Source: DATKPE01 sp035524335 | GTDB lineage: Bacteria > Bacteroidota > Ignavibacteria > UBA10030 > SZUA-254 | Assembly: GCA_035524335.1 (NCBI GenBank) | Contig: DATKPE010000018.1 | Coordinates: forward strand, 4,423 to 68,422 | Reading direction: 5' to 3' | Length of the DNA: 64,000 bases | Part shown: positions 61,598-64,000 of the stretch, piece after piece | Layout: the number at the start of each line of letters is the position of its first letter | How positions within the stretch are numbered: position 1 is the stretch's first letter | The notes under the pieces: generated by a model | Database searches by the model: none | The model's input: the letters and a program-made list of their open reading frames with translations, nothing else | What the model was told of the DNA's origin: nothing | Program-made: the position numbers and the translations under genes

Positions 61598-61963
61598 ATG
61601 AATAAAAAAGAAATGGCCGTGTCGTTCTTGCAGATGGCGTCGTCGGGAAAGGTGCGCGAGGCGTACGAACGGTATGTGCACAAAAACTTCCGCCATCATA
61701 ATGCCTGGTTCAAGGGAGACAGGGAAACGCTTCTGAAGGGAATGGAGGAGAATGCGGCCGCCTTTCCGGATAAAACGTACGAGGTCGTGCGGATTCTGGA
61801 GGAGGGCGACCTCGTTGCCGTCCATGGAAGAATCACCTTTCCCTCCGCCTCCCAGTGGTCGGTCATCCATATCCTCCGGTTTGCGGACGGACTGATCGCC
61901 GAAGAATGGGAGGCGTCGCAGGAGGTCCTGAAAGATTCCCCCAACAGCAACGGGCTGTTCTGA
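61598..61963 (+). CDS. SnoaL/NTF2-like fold protein
   Basis: A 121-aa protein beginning MNKKEMAVSFLQMASSGKV at the ATG at 61598 with AGAAGGA upstream; longer upstream readings in this frame overlap the GNAT gene out of phase. Segments typical of the SnoaL-like family: AYERYVHKNFRHHNAWFKGD, DLVAVHGRITFP and IHILRFADGLIAEEWEASQE. The conical alpha+beta fold often binds polyketide-like or steroid-like ligands or acts in stress proteins. No catalytic residues can be named. It ends with a stop at 61961-61963, convergent with the GT39 gene. Confidence 0.88.
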   Translation: MNKKEMAVSFLQMASSGKVREAYERYVHKNFRHHNAWFKGDRETLLKGMEENAAAFPDKTYEVVRILEEGDLVAVHGRITFPSASQWSVIHILRFADGLIAEEWEASQEVLKDSPNSNGLF

Positions 61964-61987
61964 TTCCGACGGCCGAAACGGGTCAGT

Positions 61988-64000
61988 TCACCGTCCGGTG
62001 CGGCCTGCCGGACCGGCTATTTTCTCCTCCAGTCTTATCCGCTCCGGACTTCCCTCCGGAAGAAGGCCGGCGTATCGCTTCATGACCTCACGTAGTTCCT
62101 GCGTCCGCCCTTCCCTGTCATAACAGCCCATCAGATCTTCATAGGGAGAGACCGCACGCGGATCGAGGGAGATGGCTCGGGTGAGAGCCGAAACAGCCTC
62201 CTTGTCGTGGTTGAGCGCAACGAGCGCATGTCCGGCCATCGCATACACCTCCGGCTGATCACGCCGGAGAAGAATCGAACGGCCGAGTACGCCGAGCGCT
62301 TCCTTGTACTTTCCCAGCCCGATCTGGACCTTTCCGAGCGAGTTCAGAGCGGCGATATTATCCGTTTCGACCGAAAGCACCGCCTGCAGGACCTGCTCGC
62401 TCTTTTCCGGCTTTCCCTTCCGGAGGCAGACAGAATTCAGCTCCTTCAGAAAATGACTTATGCGGAGACTCTCGGGGGAAGCGCCCAGGCTCCCGAAGAG
62501 CGCAGGATCGATCAGCGATCGCCGGAGGGAATCGGGACAGGAGTAGAGCCGGAATGTCGGACCGGTGAGCGCGCCGGACGTATCGGAGGCATACTCCAGC
62601 TTCCACCCCTTCTGCAGTGCGCCGTAAAACGCCATGAACGAAGCATACCGTTCCGGCTCCCGTGCGAACCGCGCGTAATCGTACCCCGACGTAATCAGGA
62701 GATCGACGTCCTCATACCATCCGGTATTATAGAAGGGAGCGACCTGTTCCGTCTTGTAGGCCACGAAGGGGATGCCAAGGGTGAAGTATTGGGAATCGGG
62801 AAAATCTATGCCGTACGGTCCGGTCGCAATGATCGAACCCGCGGGATAGTGCCGGACGATCCATTCCCTGGTAACGACGCGCGCATCGGGCAGTCCGAGC
62901 GACCGGAGGTATTCTGCGGCGGAGAGGGCGGGCGGAACGGCGACGAGCAGGGCGATAACCGCCGCCGCACTGACGCTCTCCGCGCGTACTCCCGCACCGG
63001 TACGCGCCATGCGGTGAAGCCAGGAGACAATTTTTTCACCGGCCATGACACAGCCGATCGACCCCATCCCCGCCGCATACGGAATGAGCGGGAGGAGATA
63101 CCGGTCGCTCCTCATTTTCCAGGTCGACAGTATCAGGAGGTAGATGACGGGAAAGAAGAGAAGGACCATTTTCGGTTTTTCCCGCCGGGCGACAACCACC
63201 AGCGAAGTCACGGCCGCAAGCGCGGTCATCCCCCATCCGCATGCGGCCGGCAGAACATCGGTCAGATAGTACAGAATAGTCGGCTCGGCCGGGTTGACCC
63301 CGAGGTGACCCGTCGCAATATGTTCCTCCTCGAACGTGAAGCCGGCGGAGAATTCCTGAAAGCTGAGGATGATGTAAGGATTGAGAAGAACGAAGACCGC
63401 CGCCGCCGCGGCCAGACCTGCGTACAGTCTCCGGTCACGGAGAGCCCCCGCCGCCTGCCGCAACGTTCCCGCGCGCAGAAAATGGACTGCGGTCAGCGCC
63501 GCGAGAAGGAGCGCGCCCGGGTATTTGCACGCGGCAGCCAGACCGGCCGAAATCCCGGCCAGGAGATACCACCGGAAACCGCCTGTCTCATGCAGACGGA
63601 TCAGAAAGAGAGTTGAAAGAAGGCAGAAGAAAGTAAGCGGAGTATCGACCTGGACCAGATGGGCCTGAAGGATCAGGAGAGGATTCAGCGCGAGGAAAAG
63701 GGCGCCCGCGGCCGCAGGGATTCTGCCGGCGATCCTCTCCATCAGAAGCCAGAGGACCGTCACCGACCCCAGATCGAACAGGACCGAGATACCGCGGCCG
63801 ATCAGTGTGACCAGCGGCCCGTCCGACGTGAACGATGCGGCGTCCGGGAAAGACCCCAGAAGATGCCCCGCCCAATAGAAAACGAGCTGGACAAGAAAAT
63901 TCAGATAGAAGGTGAGCGCGGGGTAATTGAAAAAATGGGGATTGAGGGAAATCCCCGGCTGGTGAACGTTCCAGAGATTCAGAGCGATCTTCGCAGGGGT
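61988..64000 (-). CDS. GT39-type membrane glycosyltransferase with C-terminal TPRs (partial)
   Basis: The frame is open from the stop at 61988 to the right edge (670 codons read; the N-terminus lies outside). The edge part reads NPHFFNYPALTFYLNFLVQL and the next segments carry LNPLLILQAHLVQVDTPLTF and LLAGISAGLAAACKYPGALL, which match the membrane part of PMT/ArnT-like GT39 enzymes that use polyprenyl-phosphate sugars. About ten spans are visible. The soluble part ends with TPR units (LNSLGKVQIGLGKYKEALGV, AGHALVALNHDKEAVSALTR). It would glycosylate proteins or lipids at the periplasmic face. The catalytic Asp/Glu loop is beyond the edge. Confidence 0.9.
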   Translation of the reverse strand, partial: TPAKIALNLWNVHQPGISLNPHFFNYPALTFYLNFLVQLVFYWAGHLLGSFPDAASFTSDGPLVTLIGRGISVLFDLGSVTVLWLLMERIAGRIPAAAGALFLALNPLLILQAHLVQVDTPLTFFCLLSTLFLIRLHETGGFRWYLLAGISAGLAAACKYPGALLLAALTAVHFLRAGTLRQAAGALRDRRLYAGLAAAAAVFVLLNPYIILSFQEFSAGFTFEEEHIATGHLGVNPAEPTILYYLTDVLPAACGWGMTALAAVTSLVVVARREKPKMVLLFFPVIYLLILSTWKMRSDRYLLPLIPYAAGMGSIGCVMAGEKIVSWLHRMARTGAGVRAESVSAAAVIALLVAVPPALSAAEYLRSLGLPDARVVTREWIVRHYPAGSIIATGPYGIDFPDSQYFTLGIPFVAYKTEQVAPFYNTGWYEDVDLLITSGYDYARFAREPERYASFMAFYGALQKGWKLEYASDTSGALTGPTFRLYSCPDSLRRSLIDPALFGSLGASPESLRISHFLKELNSVCLRKGKPEKSEQVLQAVLSVETDNIAALNSLGKVQIGLGKYKEALGVLGRSILLRRDQPEVYAMAGHALVALNHDKEAVSALTRAISLDPRAVSPYEDLMGCYDREGRTQELREVMKRYAGLLPEGSPERIRLEEKIAGPAGRTGR

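Noticed and set aside
1..64000. CRISPR arrays, rRNA, tRNA, insertion sequences, integrases or prophage
   Set aside because: No regularly spaced direct repeats, cloverleaf or transposase/integrase motif was seen when reading the intergenic regions; a dedicated search could still find a divergent tRNA.

Overview
The window is about 58% GC and comes from a bacterium of the Bacteroidota/Chlorobiota-Ignavibacteriota side of the FCB superphylum. Three things support this. Five secreted proteins end in a type IX secretion (T9SS) C-terminal sorting domain carrying the signature NYPNPFNP. Most intergenic gaps hold a promoter of the form TTGACA-N17-TAnnTTTC/G, which resembles the Bacteroidota TTTG/TAnnTTTG promoter. 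There is also a DUF2279 protein and a glutaminase-A-like protein. The exact class cannot be fixed from sequence alone, but the NYPNPFNP wording is typical of Ignavibacteria, Kryptonia and KSB1-like genomes. No rRNA, tRNA, CRISPR array or transposase was seen.

Region 1 (1-16188, minus strand) is one long, tightly overlapping surface-polysaccharide operon. It starts at a promoter near 16317-16347 and runs off the left edge. In transcription order it holds a GT2, a GT4, a methyltransferase fused to a very long coiled coil, a Wzm-like permease, a Wzt-like ATPase, a second GT2, an 81-aa membrane protein, a NoeA-like methyltransferase, a membrane-anchored alkaline-phosphatase-superfamily transferase/sulfatase, an FkbM methyltransferase, a large glycosyltransferase, a GT4 and a partial GT4. 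Together these would build, cap or decorate, and export a glycan by an ABC-transporter route.

Region 2 (16573-23404, plus strand) holds a polytopic TPR protein, apaG, truA, a Ste24-like CAAX protease and an M28 peptidase.

Region 3 (23424-33710, mostly minus) has a GH27 alpha-galactosidase, a small BNR-propeller protein, an outer-membrane beta-barrel, a DUF2279 protein, an internally duplicated unknown protein and a VOC protein. It then has a polyphosphate-type operon: CHAD, SixA, two divergent thymidylate-kinase-like proteins and Ppx/GppA. One of the two kinases has lost the Walker A lysine.

Region 4 (33711-38653) holds a small membrane protein, a PhoB/OmpR-type response regulator with a 117-aa partner, a solitary GT4 and a PAP2 phosphatase. 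The response-regulator promoter and the CHAD/polyphosphate promoter both carry TTAAC[A/G]-type direct repeats with an 11-bp period in the same orientation. This looks like a PhoP/PhoB box and suggests a local phosphate regulon.

Region 5 (38711-60634) is dominated by secreted T9SS cargo: two BNR-propeller proteins, one SBBP-repeat protein, a subtilase and a GH31. NagB, an aldose epimerase and a glutaminase-A-like protein lie among them. This is an extracellular carbohydrate and protein degradation zone without an obvious SusCD pair. Two promoter-terminator pairs here (near 44750-44835 and 60799-60899) may make short RNAs or attenuated leaders.

Region 6 (61041-64000) has a GNAT, an NTF2/SnoaL-like protein and a GT39-type membrane glycosyltransferase with C-terminal TPRs that runs off the right edge.
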